DNA from: Pseudonocardia sp. HH130630-07
GTDB lineage: Bacteria; Actinomycetota; Actinomycetes; Mycobacteriales; Pseudonocardiaceae
Reading direction: 5' to 3'
Length of the DNA: 64,000 bases
NCBI RefSeq assembly: GCF_001698125.1
Contig: NZ_CP013854.1
Span: 4,154,001-4,218,000 of the forward strand
The notes beneath the pieces are model-generated. The model was not told the origin of the DNA. It saw nothing but the letters and a program-made list of their open reading frames with translations, and made no database searches. This document shows, piece after piece, positions 53,553 through 62,213 of the stretch. The translations under genes were made by a program, and so were the position numbers. Every line of letters begins with the position of its first letter. Positions within the stretch are counted from its first letter, which is position 1.

Positions 53553-54281
53553 TCAGCCGCCGGGCAGCTCGCCGCGGGCCCTGGCGTCCAGGTGGGCGCG
53601 GGCCGGGCGGGGCAGGTGCACCGTCCCCGCGCGGTCGAGCCGGTCCAGCTCGGTGCGGGCCCGCGCGTAGGCGGCCAGCCGTTCCGGCTCGGAGTCGGAG
53701 TCCCGGGCGGTGGTGAGCAGCTTGACGACCCGCTCCACGGCGCGCCGCTCGTCGGGGGTCAGCCCCGCCAGCCGGATCCGGTCGGCGGCCTCGACCGCCG
53801 CCCGCCACGCCCGCCGGGCGTGCTCGACCGCCCGCGCGTACGACGCGCCGTACGGCTCACCCGGGTACCCGTCGGTGTCGAGGGCCTGCGCGGCCGCGAA
53901 GGCGTCGACGAAGCGGGCGGTGCTCGGGACGGCCACGTCCGACAGCGCCGGACGGCGCAGGACCGCCATCGGGTCGGTCTCGTGGGCGGCGAACTCGGCC
54001 CGCACCCGCTGGTGCTCCGCCCGGGCCCGGCGCCACTGCTGCTCGGCGGTCACCCGGGTGGGTGCCACGGCCGGCGGGGTACCGGAGACCTGGTGCCGGT
54101 CCGGGCGCCGCACCGCCTTCCAGGCCCCGACCACGAGCAGGGCCACGAGCACGACCAGCAGCACCTGCACGAAGGCACCCACGACCACGACCACCGCCGT
54201 TCCGGCCAGCACGACCGCCGCGGACCCGAGCACGAGCCGTGCCGCCGGGTGCCCGGCCCGGCGCCGGACGCTGTGTCTCAT
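53553..54281 (-). CDS. Membrane-anchored hypothetical protein
   Basis: A 242-residue protein. Two hydrophobic segments lie close together (LVLGSAAVVLAGTAVVVVVG and VQVLLVVLVALLVVGAW, residues 16-55). They are followed by a long charged helical domain (EQQWRRARAEHQRVRAEFAAH, VEHARRAWRAAVEAADRIRL, LTPDERRAVERVVKLL). No family is recognised. It sits between recG (convergent, 7 bp between the stops) and pyc (divergent). The strong base preference and intact frame support a real gene. Confidence 0.7.
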   Translation of the reverse strand: MRHSVRRRAGHPAARLVLGSAAVVLAGTAVVVVVGAFVQVLLVVLVALLVVGAWKAVRRPDRHQVSGTPPAVAPTRVTAEQQWRRARAEHQRVRAEFAAHETDPMAVLRRPALSDVAVPSTARFVDAFAAAQALDTDGYPGEPYGASYARAVEHARRAWRAAVEAADRIRLAGLTPDERRAVERVVKLLTTARDSDSEPERLAAYARARTELDRLDRAGTVHLPRPARAHLDARARGELPGG

Positions 54282-54460
54282 CCCTCCTTGCTACCGGAAC
54301 ACCGGTGGCGGCGGTGCGGTCCGGACGGGTGGTCCCCGGGCCGTCCCGCCACGTGGTCGTCCGGTGGTGGTGGCGGAGTCCCGCGTGTCAGGATCGTCCG
54401 CCCGCCGCCGCGGGCACCCCCGTTTCCGGGTGTCGACGCCGAACTGGACGAGGAGAGGCG

Positions 54461-57400
54461 ATGTTCCGCAAGGTGCTGGTGGCCAACCGTGGGGAGATCG
54501 CCATCCGGGCGTTCCGGGCGGCGTTCGAGCTGGGCGTGTCCACGGTCGCCGTCTTCCCGCACGAGGACCGCAACTCGCTGCACCGGGCCAAGGCGGACGA
54601 GTCCTACCAGATCGGTGAGGTCGGTCACCCGGTCCGCGCGTACCTGTCGGTGGACGAGGTCATCCGGGCCGCGAAAAAGGCCGGTGCCGACGCCGTCTAC
54701 CCGGGCTACGGGTTCATGTCGGAGAACCCGGACCTGGCGCGGGCCTGCGCCGACGAGGGCATCACCTTCGTCGGGCCGCCCACCGAGGTGCTGCACCTGA
54801 CCGGGAACAAGTTCCGCGCCGTGGCCGCGGCCCGCGAGGCCGGCGTCCCGGTCCTGGAGTCCTCGGAGCCCTCGTCGGACGTCGACGAGCTGCTCGCCGC
54901 GTCCGAGAGCATCGACTACCCGATCTTCGTCAAGGCGGTCGCCGGGGGTGGCGGGCGCGGCATGCGCCGGGTCGCCGAGCCCGGTGACCTGCGGGACGCG
55001 ATCGAGGCGGCCAGCCGGGAGGCGGAGTCGGCCTTCGGCGACGGCACCGTGTTCCTGGAGCAGGCCGTCGTCAACCCGCGGCACATCGAGGTGCAGATCC
55101 TCGCCGACGGCGACGGCAACGTCGTCCACCTGTTCGAGCGGGACTGCTCGGTGCAGCGCCGGCACCAGAAGGTCGTCGAGATCGCCCCGGCGCCGAACCT
55201 GGACCCGGAGCTGCGGGACCGGATCTGCGCCGACGCGGTGAACTTCGCCCGCCAGATCGGCTACGTCAACGCGGGCACCGTGGAGTTCCTGCTCGACGAG
55301 CGCGGCAAGCACCACTTCATCGAGATGAACCCGCGGATCCAGGTCGAGCACACGGTCACCGAGCAGGTCACCGACCGCGACCTGGTGATCGCCCAGCTGC
55401 GGATCGCCTCCGGCATGACGCTGCCCGAGCTGGCCCTGACCCAGGACGAGATCACGCTGACCGGCGCGGCGATGCAGACCCGCATCACCACCGAGGACCC
55501 GTCGAACGAGTTCCGGCCCGACGTCGGGACGCTGTCGGTGTACCGGTCCCCGGGCGGTCCCGGCGTGCGCCTCGACGGCGGCACCGTGCACGTCGGCGCC
55601 GAGGTCAGCGCCCACTTCGACTCGATGCTGGTGAAGCTGACCTGCCACGGTCACGACTTCGCCAACGCCGCCCGCCGGGCGCGGCGGGCGCTGGCCGAGT
55701 TCCGGATCCGCGGGGTCGCGACGAACCTGCCGTTCCTCGCGGCGGTGCTGGAGGACGACGACTTCAAGGAGGGCCGGGTCACCACCAGCTTCATCGAGGA
55801 GCGTCCGCACCTGCTCTCGGCGCGGCCGTCGGCCGACCGTGGCTCTCGGATCCTGCAGTTCCTCGGCGAGACCACGGTGAACCGGCCGAACGGGGCGCGG
55901 CCGGTCGTCGTCGAACCGGTGGACAAGCTCCCGGCCGAGGTGGACCTCGACGCTCCGGTCGTCGGCGGGTCCGCGCAGCTGCTGCGCGAGCTCGGCCCGG
56001 AGGGGTTCGCGGCCCGGCTGCGGGCGCAGACCGCGGTGGCGGTCACCGACACCACGTTCCGCGACGCGCACCAGTCGTTGCTCGCGACCCGGATCCGGAC
56101 CCGGGACCTGACCGCGGTCGCGCCGTACGTGGCGCGCACCATGCCGGAGCTGCTGTCCCTGGAGTGCTGGGGCGGCGCCACCTACGACGTGGCGCTGCGG
56201 TTCCTGGCCGAGGACCCGTGGGACCGCCTCGCCGCGATCAAGGCGGCGGCACCGAACATCTGCACCCAGATGTTGCTGCGCGGGCGCAACACCGTCGGCT
56301 ACACGCCGTACCCGACCGAGGTGACCGACGCCTTCGTGCAGGAGGCGGCCGACACCGGGATGGACATCTTCCGGATCTTCGACGCGCTCAACGACGTGTC
56401 GCAGATGCGGCCGGCGATCGAGGCGGTCCGCGGCACCGGCACGGCGCTGGCCGAGGTGGCGCTCTGCTACACCGCCGACCTGTCCGACCCGGCCGAGCAG
56501 CTCTACACCCTGGACTACTACCTGCGCCTGGCCGAGCAGATCGTCGACGCCGGCGCGCACGTCCTGGCGATCAAGGACATGGCCGGCCTGCTGCGCCCGC
56601 CGGCGGCCCGCACGCTGGTCACGGCCCTGCGCGAGCGATTCGACCTGCCGGTGCACCTGCACACCCACGACACCGCGGGCGGTCAGCTGGCGACGCTGGT
56701 CGCGGCGATCGACGCCGGGGTGGACGCCGTCGACGGCGCGGTCGCCTCGATGGCGGGGACGACCAGCCAGCCGTCGTTGTCGGCGCTGGTCGCCGCGACC
56801 GACCACACCGAGCGGGCGACCGGGCTGTCGCTGGCCGCGGTGGGCGACATGGAGCCGTACTGGGAGGCGGTGCGCAAGGTCTACGCGCCGTTCGAGTCCG
56901 GGCTCGCGTCGCCGACCGGGCGGGTCTACCACCACGAGATCCCCGGCGGGCAGCTGTCCAACCTGCGCCAGCAGGCGATCGCGCTCGGGCTGGGCGACCG
57001 GTTCGAGCTGATCGAGGACTGCTACGCCGCGGCGGACCGGATGCTGGGCCGGCTGGTGAAGGTGACGCCGTCGTCGAAGGTCGTCGGCGATCTCGCGCTG
57101 CACCTGGTCGGGGCCGGGGTGGAGCCCGCGGACTTCGAGAAGGACCCGGCGGGCTTCGACATCCCGGACTCGGTGATCGGGTTCCTGCGCGGTGAGCTCG
57201 GCTCGCCGCCCGCGGGCTGGCCGGAGCCGTTCCGCACCCGCGCGCTGGAGGGCCGCAGCCCCGAGGCCGAGCGGGCGGAGCTGTCCGGGGAGGACCAGCA
57301 GGGGCTGCGGGACGACCGGCGCCGCACGCTGAACCGGTTGCTGTTCCCCGGCCCGACGAAGGACTTCGACTCCCACCGCGAGCACTACGGCAACACCTCG

Positions 57401-57841
57401 GTGCTGTCGTCGAAGGACTTCTTCTACGGCCTGGAGGAGGACCTGGAGCACACCGTCGAGCTGGAGCCCGGGGTCACCCTGCTGATCGAGCTGGAGGCGG
57501 TGTCCGAGCCCGACGAGCGTGGCATCCGCACCCTGCTCACCACGCTGAACGGCCAGCTGCGGCCGGTGTCGGTCCGCGACGAGTCGGTCGCCACCGACGT
57601 CAAGGCCGCGGAGAAGGCCGACCGGTCGAACGACGCGCACGTCGCCGCCCCGTTCGCCGGGGTGGTCACCGTGCAGGTGGCCGAGGGCGACGCCGTCGAG
57701 GCCGGGCAGACCGTGGCGACGATCGAGGCCATGAAGATGGAGGCCTCGATCACCGTGCACGCCGGCGGCACCGTCAAGCGCCTCGCGATCGGTGAGGTGC
57801 AGCAGGTCGAGGGCGGCGACCTGCTGCTCGAGCTGGAGTAG
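54461..57841 (+). CDS. pyc: Pyruvate carboxylase
   Basis: A 1126-residue single-chain enzyme that makes oxaloacetate from pyruvate and bicarbonate with ATP. The biotin carboxylase domain covers about 1-450 (FRKVLVANRGEIAIRAFRAA, KAVAGGGGRGMRRV, FIEMNPRIQVEHTVTEQ). The carboxyltransferase domain runs about 520-1000 (TDTTFRDAHQSLLATRIRTRD, LHTHDTAGGQLATLVAAIDA). The biotinyl domain has EAMKMEAS with biotin lysine K1092. The ATG at 54461 follows GAGGAGAGG; the frame opens further upstream, but only with unrelated sequence. The 179-bp gap upstream holds divergent promoters. Position between recG and rsmD matches M. tuberculosis pca. Confidence 0.97.
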   Translation: MFRKVLVANRGEIAIRAFRAAFELGVSTVAVFPHEDRNSLHRAKADESYQIGEVGHPVRAYLSVDEVIRAAKKAGADAVYPGYGFMSENPDLARACADEGITFVGPPTEVLHLTGNKFRAVAAAREAGVPVLESSEPSSDVDELLAASESIDYPIFVKAVAGGGGRGMRRVAEPGDLRDAIEAASREAESAFGDGTVFLEQAVVNPRHIEVQILADGDGNVVHLFERDCSVQRRHQKVVEIAPAPNLDPELRDRICADAVNFARQIGYVNAGTVEFLLDERGKHHFIEMNPRIQVEHTVTEQVTDRDLVIAQLRIASGMTLPELALTQDEITLTGAAMQTRITTEDPSNEFRPDVGTLSVYRSPGGPGVRLDGGTVHVGAEVSAHFDSMLVKLTCHGHDFANAARRARRALAEFRIRGVATNLPFLAAVLEDDDFKEGRVTTSFIEERPHLLSARPSADRGSRILQFLGETTVNRPNGARPVVVEPVDKLPAEVDLDAPVVGGSAQLLRELGPEGFAARLRAQTAVAVTDTTFRDAHQSLLATRIRTRDLTAVAPYVARTMPELLSLECWGGATYDVALRFLAEDPWDRLAAIKAAAPNICTQMLLRGRNTVGYTPYPTEVTDAFVQEAADTGMDIFRIFDALNDVSQMRPAIEAVRGTGTALAEVALCYTADLSDPAEQLYTLDYYLRLAEQIVDAGAHVLAIKDMAGLLRPPAARTLVTALRERFDLPVHLHTHDTAGGQLATLVAAIDAGVDAVDGAVASMAGTTSQPSLSALVAATDHTERATGLSLAAVGDMEPYWEAVRKVYAPFESGLASPTGRVYHHEIPGGQLSNLRQQAIALGLGDRFELIEDCYAAADRMLGRLVKVTPSSKVVGDLALHLVGAGVEPADFEKDPAGFDIPDSVIGFLRGELGSPPAGWPEPFRTRALEGRSPEAERAELSGEDQQGLRDDRRRTLNRLLFPGPTKDFDSHREHYGNTSVLSSKDFFYGLEEDLEHTVELEPGVTLLIELEAVSEPDERGIRTLLTTLNGQLRPVSVRDESVATDVKAAEKADRSNDAHVAAPFAGVVTVQVAEGDAVEAGQTVATIEAMKMEASITVHAGGTVKRLAIGEVQQVEGGDLLLELE

Positions 57842-57882
57842 GCCGGGCACGTCGCCCGCCCGGGGCACGGGATCATGGGCGG

Positions 57883-58437
57883 GTGACGAGGCTGATCGCA
57901 GGGGTTGCCGGGGGGCGGCGGCTGGACGTGCCGCCGTCCGGCACCCGGCCGACGTCGGACCGGGTGCGGGAGGCGTTGTTCTCCGCGCTGGACCACGACC
58001 CGGGTCTCGACGGCGCCCGGGTGCTCGACGTGTGCGCGGGCTCCGGCGCGCTGGGCCTGGAGGCGCTGTCGCGGGGTGCGTCCGAGGCGGTGTTCGTCGA
58101 GTCGGACAAGCGCGCCGCCGGGGTGCTGCGGCGCAACGTGACGGCGGTCGGCCTCGGCGGCCGGGTGCTCACCGGCCGGGCCGGGACGGTGCTCGCCGAA
58201 CCGGCACCGGCCGCCTTCGACGTCGTGCTCGTCGACCCGCCCTACGCGGTCGCGGACGCCGAGATCGCGCAGTGGCTCACCGCCGCGTCCGGGGGCGGGT
58301 GGGTCGCCGCCGTCGCCGAGATCGTCGTGGAGCGCCCGCGCTCGTCCGGGGACTTCGCCTGGCCCGCCGGGTTCGTCCCCGGCCGCTCCCGGCGCTACGG
58401 CGACACCGTCCTGCACCACGCGCGGTACGGGCACTGA
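57883..58437 (+). CDS. rsmD: 16S rRNA (guanine966-N2)-methyltransferase RsmD
   Basis: A 184-residue SAM-dependent enzyme. RLIAGVAGGRRLDVPPSGTRPTSDRVREALFSAL is the RsmD N-terminal motif. VLDVCAGSGALGLEALSRGA binds SAM, and VVLVDPPYA is the catalytic NPPY-like motif (DPPY). It methylates G966 in the 30S head. A GTG start; the motif MTRLIAG fixes it. It lies 41 bp after pyc and 32 bp before coaD. Confidence 0.94.
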   Translation: MTRLIAGVAGGRRLDVPPSGTRPTSDRVREALFSALDHDPGLDGARVLDVCAGSGALGLEALSRGASEAVFVESDKRAAGVLRRNVTAVGLGGRVLTGRAGTVLAEPAPAAFDVVLVDPPYAVADAEIAQWLTAASGGGWVAAVAEIVVERPRSSGDFAWPAGFVPGRSRRYGDTVLHHARYGH

Positions 58438-58457
58438 CCCGGCCCCGCCGTCCGGGG

Positions 58458-58463
58458 TAGGTT
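58458..58463 (+). promoter_or_regulatory. Candidate -10 box for leaderless coaD
   Basis: TAGGTT ends 6 nt before the ATG at 58470, without a ribosome-binding sequence between. Confidence 0.4.
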
Positions 58464-58469
58464 CCGGAC

Positions 58470-58955
58470 ATGTCCGACGTGCGCCGCGCGGTGTGCCCCG
58501 GTTCCTACGACCCGCCGACGGTCGGTCATCTCGACGTCATCGCCCGGACCGCGGCGTTGTTCGACGAGGTGTTCGTCGCGATCCTGGTCAACCCCCGCAA
58601 GCAGGGCCTGTTCGAGGTCGGGGAGCGGGTCGCGATGCTCCGGGAGATCACCGGTGACCTGCCGGGGGTCCGGGTGGAGTCGTTCTCCGGCCTCGTCGTG
58701 GACTACTGCCGCGAGCGTGGGGCCCAGGCGCTGGTCAAGGGCCTGCGCGGGGCGACCGACTACGACTACGAGCTGCCGATGGCGCACATGAACCGGCACC
58801 TCACCGGCGTCGAGACCATGTTCCTCCCGGGTGCGCCGGGCCAGGTCTACGTCTCCAGCTCGCTGGTCAAGGAGGTCGCCAGGGGCGGCGGCGACGTGAC
58901 GGCGTTCCTGCCGCCGAGCGTGCACGAGCGCCTGCTGACGCGCCTCCGCGACTGA
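58470..58955 (+). CDS. coaD: Phosphopantetheine adenylyltransferase
   Basis: A 161-residue nucleotidyltransferase that makes dephospho-CoA from 4'-phosphopantetheine and ATP. AVCPGSYDPPTVGHLDVIARTA holds the T/HxGH-type active-site motif (TVGH). VNPRKQGLF, KGLRGATDYDYELPMAHMNR and VYVSSSLVKEVARGGGDV are characteristic. Length is standard. It follows rsmD as in most actinobacteria, with its own -10-like box. Confidence 0.96.
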   Translation: MSDVRRAVCPGSYDPPTVGHLDVIARTAALFDEVFVAILVNPRKQGLFEVGERVAMLREITGDLPGVRVESFSGLVVDYCRERGAQALVKGLRGATDYDYELPMAHMNRHLTGVETMFLPGAPGQVYVSSSLVKEVARGGGDVTAFLPPSVHERLLTRLRD

Positions 58956-59000
58956 CCCCGCACCCCGCTCCCGGGTTCACGCACCCCGCCCCCTTGTCGT

Positions 59001-59047
59001 ACTCATGGAGCTTCGGCCCGGTGTGGCGAGGCCGAAGCTCCATGAGT
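59001..59047 (+). terminator. Long hairpin after coaD
   Basis: A perfect 18-bp stem, ACTCATGGAGCTTCGGCC / GGCCGAAGCTCCATGAGT, with an 11-nt loop, begins 45 nt after the coaD stop. No T-run follows. The stem is unusually long for a terminator and could also be a dispersed palindromic repeat. Confidence 0.6.
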
Positions 59048-59104
59048 GGGACCACGGGGGGCGGGAGCGTGATCAACACCGTGTGGGGGTCACCCGTACG
59101 GAAC

Positions 59105-59131
59105 TTGACACGCTGGAGCGGCCGGTAATAA
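59105..59131 (+). promoter_or_regulatory. Candidate promoter for the SepIVA-like gene
   Basis: TTGACA (59105-59110) is a perfect -35 box. TAATAA (59126-59131) lies 15 nt after it, somewhat short of the ideal 17. The start codon follows at 59167 with GATGAT just upstream of it. Confidence 0.4.
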
Positions 59132-59166
59132 CGGGTCCTGGTGCTCCCCGGTGCGATGATCCCGGT

Positions 59167-59916
59167 GTGTACCGGGTCTTCGAGTCACTGGACGCGCTGG
59201 TGACGATCGTCGAGGAGGCGCGCAGCGTCCCCATGACGTCCAACTGCGTGGTCCCGCGTGGCGACGTGCTGGAGCTGCTCGACGACGTCCGTGAGGCGAT
59301 CCCGGGCGAGATGGACGACGCGCAGGACGTCCTGGACCGCCGGGACGCGGTGGTCTCCGAGGCCGAGACCGAGGCCGAGGAGACGCGCACGGCGGCCAAC
59401 TCGGAGGCCGAGGAGACGCTGCAGAACGCGCGTACCGAGGCCGAGCGGCTCGTCGCCGAGGCCCAGGAGGAGGCCGCCCGCACCCTCGCCGAGGCACGGC
59501 ACGAGGCCGAGCGCGCCGTCGCCGAGGGCCGCAGGCAGTACGCGGAGCTGACCGACCGTTCCCGCGACGAGGCCGAGCGGATGAGCCACGCCGGCCGGGC
59601 CGCGCACGACCGTCTGGTCGCCGACGGGCAGAACGAGCAGACCCGGCTGGTCTCGCAGGCCGAGGTCGTCCGGGCCTCGCACGCGGAGGCCGGCCGGATC
59701 GTCGACGCCGCGCACGCCGAGTCCGACCGGCTCCGCCGCGAGTGCGACGACTACGTCGACACCACCCTGGGCGAGCTGGAGACGACGCTGAACGACGCGC
59801 TCGGCGTCGTCGGGCGCGGCCGCAGCCAGCTGTGGCGCGGGCAGTACGAGCAGAACTACGACCCGGGCTACGCGCAGAACGGCCGTTCCGGCACCGGCAT
59901 GGACCTGATCGACTAG
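59167..59916 (+). CDS. sepIVA: DivIVA-like septation protein (SepIVA-like)
   Basis: A 249-residue protein. The N-terminal YRVFESLDALVTIVEEARSVPMTSNCVVPRGDVLELLDDVREAIP matches the short head of SepIVA-type proteins. About 160 residues of uninterrupted coiled coil follow (AETEAEETRTAANSEAEETL, RTEAERLVAEAQEEAARTLA), ending in a glycine/tyrosine tail. In mycobacteria SepIVA helps septum formation. The GTG at 59167 (VYRVFESLD) is chosen since upstream sequence is unrelated and overlaps a hairpin. In related genomes a DUF177 gene and rpmF follow; here an IS starts at the stop codon, whose TAG is part of the CTAG target. Confidence 0.82.
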   Translation: MYRVFESLDALVTIVEEARSVPMTSNCVVPRGDVLELLDDVREAIPGEMDDAQDVLDRRDAVVSEAETEAEETRTAANSEAEETLQNARTEAERLVAEAQEEAARTLAEARHEAERAVAEGRRQYAELTDRSRDEAERMSHAGRAAHDRLVADGQNEQTRLVSQAEVVRASHAEAGRIVDAAHAESDRLRRECDDYVDTTLGELETTLNDALGVVGRGRSQLWRGQYEQNYDPGYAQNGRSGTGMDLID

Positions 59917-60810
59917 GGTGTGTCTCCCAATGCGCGGAGCCAGGTGACGATTGCCTTCAGGACGGCGCCGCCGCGGAAGGTCAGGGCGAGCTTGTCGTAA
60001 CGGGTGGCCAGCCCGCGCCACTGCTTGACGTGGCAGAACCCGCGCTCGACGACGTTGCGGTTTCGGTAGTCGACCGGATCGAATGCGGGCGGTCGGCCGC
60101 CGCGTGAGCCGCGTCGTTTGCGGTGTCCCTGCTGGTCAGAGGGCTCCGGAATGACAGCGATGATCCGGCGCTCGCGCAGGTGCCGGCGGATCGCGCGTGA
60201 GGAGTAGGCCTTGTCCGCGCGCACGCGTTCGGGCCGGGTCCGGGGTCGTCCCGGGCCCGGTCGGGCGATGCTCAGGTGCGCCATCAGGTGCGGAAACATT
60301 GGCGAGTCGCCGCCCTGGCCGGGGCCGAGGAGGACCACCAGCGGGCGGCCGTGCCCGTCAACGAGCTGGTGGATCTTCGTCGACAGCCCTCCGCGGGACC
60401 GTCCCAGCGCGTGATCTGCTGGTTCGGCGAGCAGATTCGTGTAGTTCGATCCGGCCCCCTGTGTCGCGCTTGAGGGTCGCGGCGTGCTGGTGGGCACGGA
60501 TGATCGTGGAGTCCACGCTGACCGCCCACCCGAGCACCTCGGCGGCGTCGGCCTCGATCAGAAGAGCAGCCAGGATGTGGTCCCAGGTGCCGTCGCCGCT
60601 GTAGCGGCGGTGCCGCTTCCACAACGTCTGCCACGGCCCGAACTCGGCTGGGACGTCGCGCCAGGGAAGCCCGCACCGATACCGGTAGATGATCCCCTCG
60701 AGCACCCGGCGGTCATCGCGGAACGGGCGCCCGCGACGACCCTCGGAGGAGGGCAACAGCGGCGCCAGACGGGCCCACTGGACATCAGTCAGGACAGCGG
60801 TACGCGGCAC
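59913..60810 (-). CDS. IS427-type transposase, two overlapping frames (copy 2)
   Basis: Frame A (60358-60810) encodes PRTAVLTDVQWARLAPLLP and the first aspartate; frame B (down to 59913) encodes the second aspartate and the glutamate. It differs from copy 1 at a few residues (LTDVQW for LTDAQW, GRRGRPF for GRRGCPF, LLIEAD for LLVEAD). The +1 frame step over a G-run is the same as in copy 1, which supports programmed frameshifting. Its TAG stop shares the CTAG palindrome with the stop of the SepIVA-like gene on the other strand. Confidence 0.85.
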
Positions 60811-60859
60811 CGATCAAGCATCGCGCACCCCGCTCCGCCTATCTGGGAGACACGCCCTA
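59914..60859. mobile_element. IS5-family (IS427-type) element, copy 2
   Basis: This is the same 948-bp unit as at 34992-35939, inverted, with CTAG at 59913-59916 and 60857-60860. The terminal repeats GGTGTGTCTCCCA and TGGGAGACACGCC are present. Here it sits on the left end of an IS630 copy, while copy 1 sits on the right end of another IS630. Confidence 0.9.
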
Positions 60860-61797
60860 GTGCCTCGTCAGGCAATGTTGGGTAGGTAATCCGGCCTGCG
60901 GATCTTGGACTCGGGCGCGAAGTGTTTCTTGGGTCGGGCGTGGCGGTTGGCCCAGCGGATGTAGCCGGCGATCGCGGCTTCCTGGGCGGTGTGGGAGGGG
61001 TAGTCGCTGCCGTCGAGGGTGAAGTAGCGCAGCGCGGTGAACTCCGACTCGATCCAGTTCAGCCAGGACGCGTTCGTGGGGGTGAGCACCAGCTCGACGT
61101 CGTGGTCGTGGCACCAGTGCGCGACATCGGTGCGCAGGTGCGGGGAGAAGTTGTCGCAGACCACGTGCAGACCGCCGGTGGGGAAACGGCGGCGCAGCTG
61201 GCGGAGGAAGTCGAGGAACTCGCGGCCGCGTTTGCGGTCACGGAGCCGGTAGAACAGCTGCCCGGAGGCCAGGTCCAGACCGGCGAACATGTGCCGGACC
61301 CCGCTGTGACGGCTATAGGTGGCCCGTAGCCGGGCCGGGCGCCGGATCGGGAACCAGCCCCGACCGGGGCGGGGCAGCAGGTTCAGCGGCCCGAACTCAT
61401 CGACACAGATCACCCGCGCACCCGGTTCGAGGCGACCGTCGGCGGCGCGGTCGTAGAGGTCGAGGATCCGGTTCATCTTCTCCACGAACCGCGGGTCCCG
61501 GCTGGCCTTCCAGGTCTTCGTGGCCTGCCAGCGGACCCCGGCGTCACGCAGGACCTGGCGGACGGTCTCGACGCTGATCACGACCCGGTGTGCGGCGGCG
61601 AGGTGTTCGACCAGCTTGGCCAGGCTCCAGGTGGTGAACGGCAACCCGACCTGCTGGGGCGGGGTGCGAGCGACCCGGCAGATCAGCTCACGGACGTGGG
61701 GACCGAACCTACGGGGTCGGCCCCCGCTCCATTTTGGGTCCAAAGCGGCGAAGCCCTGCTGGTTGAACGCGTGGATCACCTCCCGCGCGTACTGCGG
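60858..61797. mobile_element. IS630-family element, truncated copy
   Basis: Near-identical to 33783-34728 but missing the right end, about 265 bp including the transposase start and the right inverted repeat. Homology stops after GTACTGCGG at 61797, where IS3 sequence begins. A 6-bp deletion in the C-run near 61723 is the main internal difference. Confidence 0.9.
60868..61797 (-). pseudogene. IS630 transposase, N-terminally truncated
   Basis: About 310 of 372 residues remain. The DDE triad (VICVDEFG, HVVCDNFSPHL, NWIESEF) is kept, but the N-terminal DNA-binding part and the start codon are lost at the IS3 junction. A GTG at 61779 (reading IHAFNQQGFAALDPKW) could start a short product but is an internal codon in the intact copy. 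Confidence 0.88.
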
Positions 61798-62213
61798 ACC
61801 CCGCGCTGGTGACGGACGCGCTCGATATGGCCGCCCGAAATCACCCGTTGGCCGAGGGATGTATATTTCACTCAGACCGTGGAACGCAATACACGTCCAC
61901 TGAATACGCAGTTAAGATCGAGCAGCTGGGAATGCGTGCTTCGCTGGGGCGGACCGGAATCTGTTTCGACAACGCTCTCGCCGAGTCGTTCAATTCGATG
62001 CTGAAAGTGGAGCGCGTGTATCGCACCGTCTATCCGACACGGAAGAAAGCCTACCGAGACGTTGCCAACTATGTCGAGTTGTTCTACAATAGGAAACGAA
62101 TTCATTCAGCGCTCGGCTACAAGACTCCGCAAGAGATCCGCACCGAGTACCTGAATCAAGCATCAGCAGCATAAGAGTCCGCAAACGACGCAGTCCGGAA
62201 ACCTCGGGGCAGG
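61798..62213. mobile_element. IS3-family fragment
   Basis: Only the 3' part of an IS3-like element is left: the end of orfB and about 40 bp of terminal sequence (TCCGGAAACCTCGGGGCAG). Base composition is clearly lower in GC than the neighbours. Its left part is replaced by IS630; its right end abuts the truncated esterase. Confidence 0.78.
61809..62174 (+). pseudogene. IS3-family transposase orfB, C-terminal fragment
   Basis: 121 residues of the rve integrase core: CIFHSDRGTQYTSTEYAVKI with the second aspartate, and DNALAESFNSMLKVERVY with the catalytic glutamate, ending RKRIHSALGYKTPQEIRTEY. The first aspartate and everything before it are missing, so it cannot be active. The GTG at 61809 is not a true start. 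Confidence 0.88.

Noticed and set aside
54278-57868. 1196-codon antisense frame over pyruvate carboxylase
   Set aside because: Shadow; Q/R/L/G-rich sequence without motifs.
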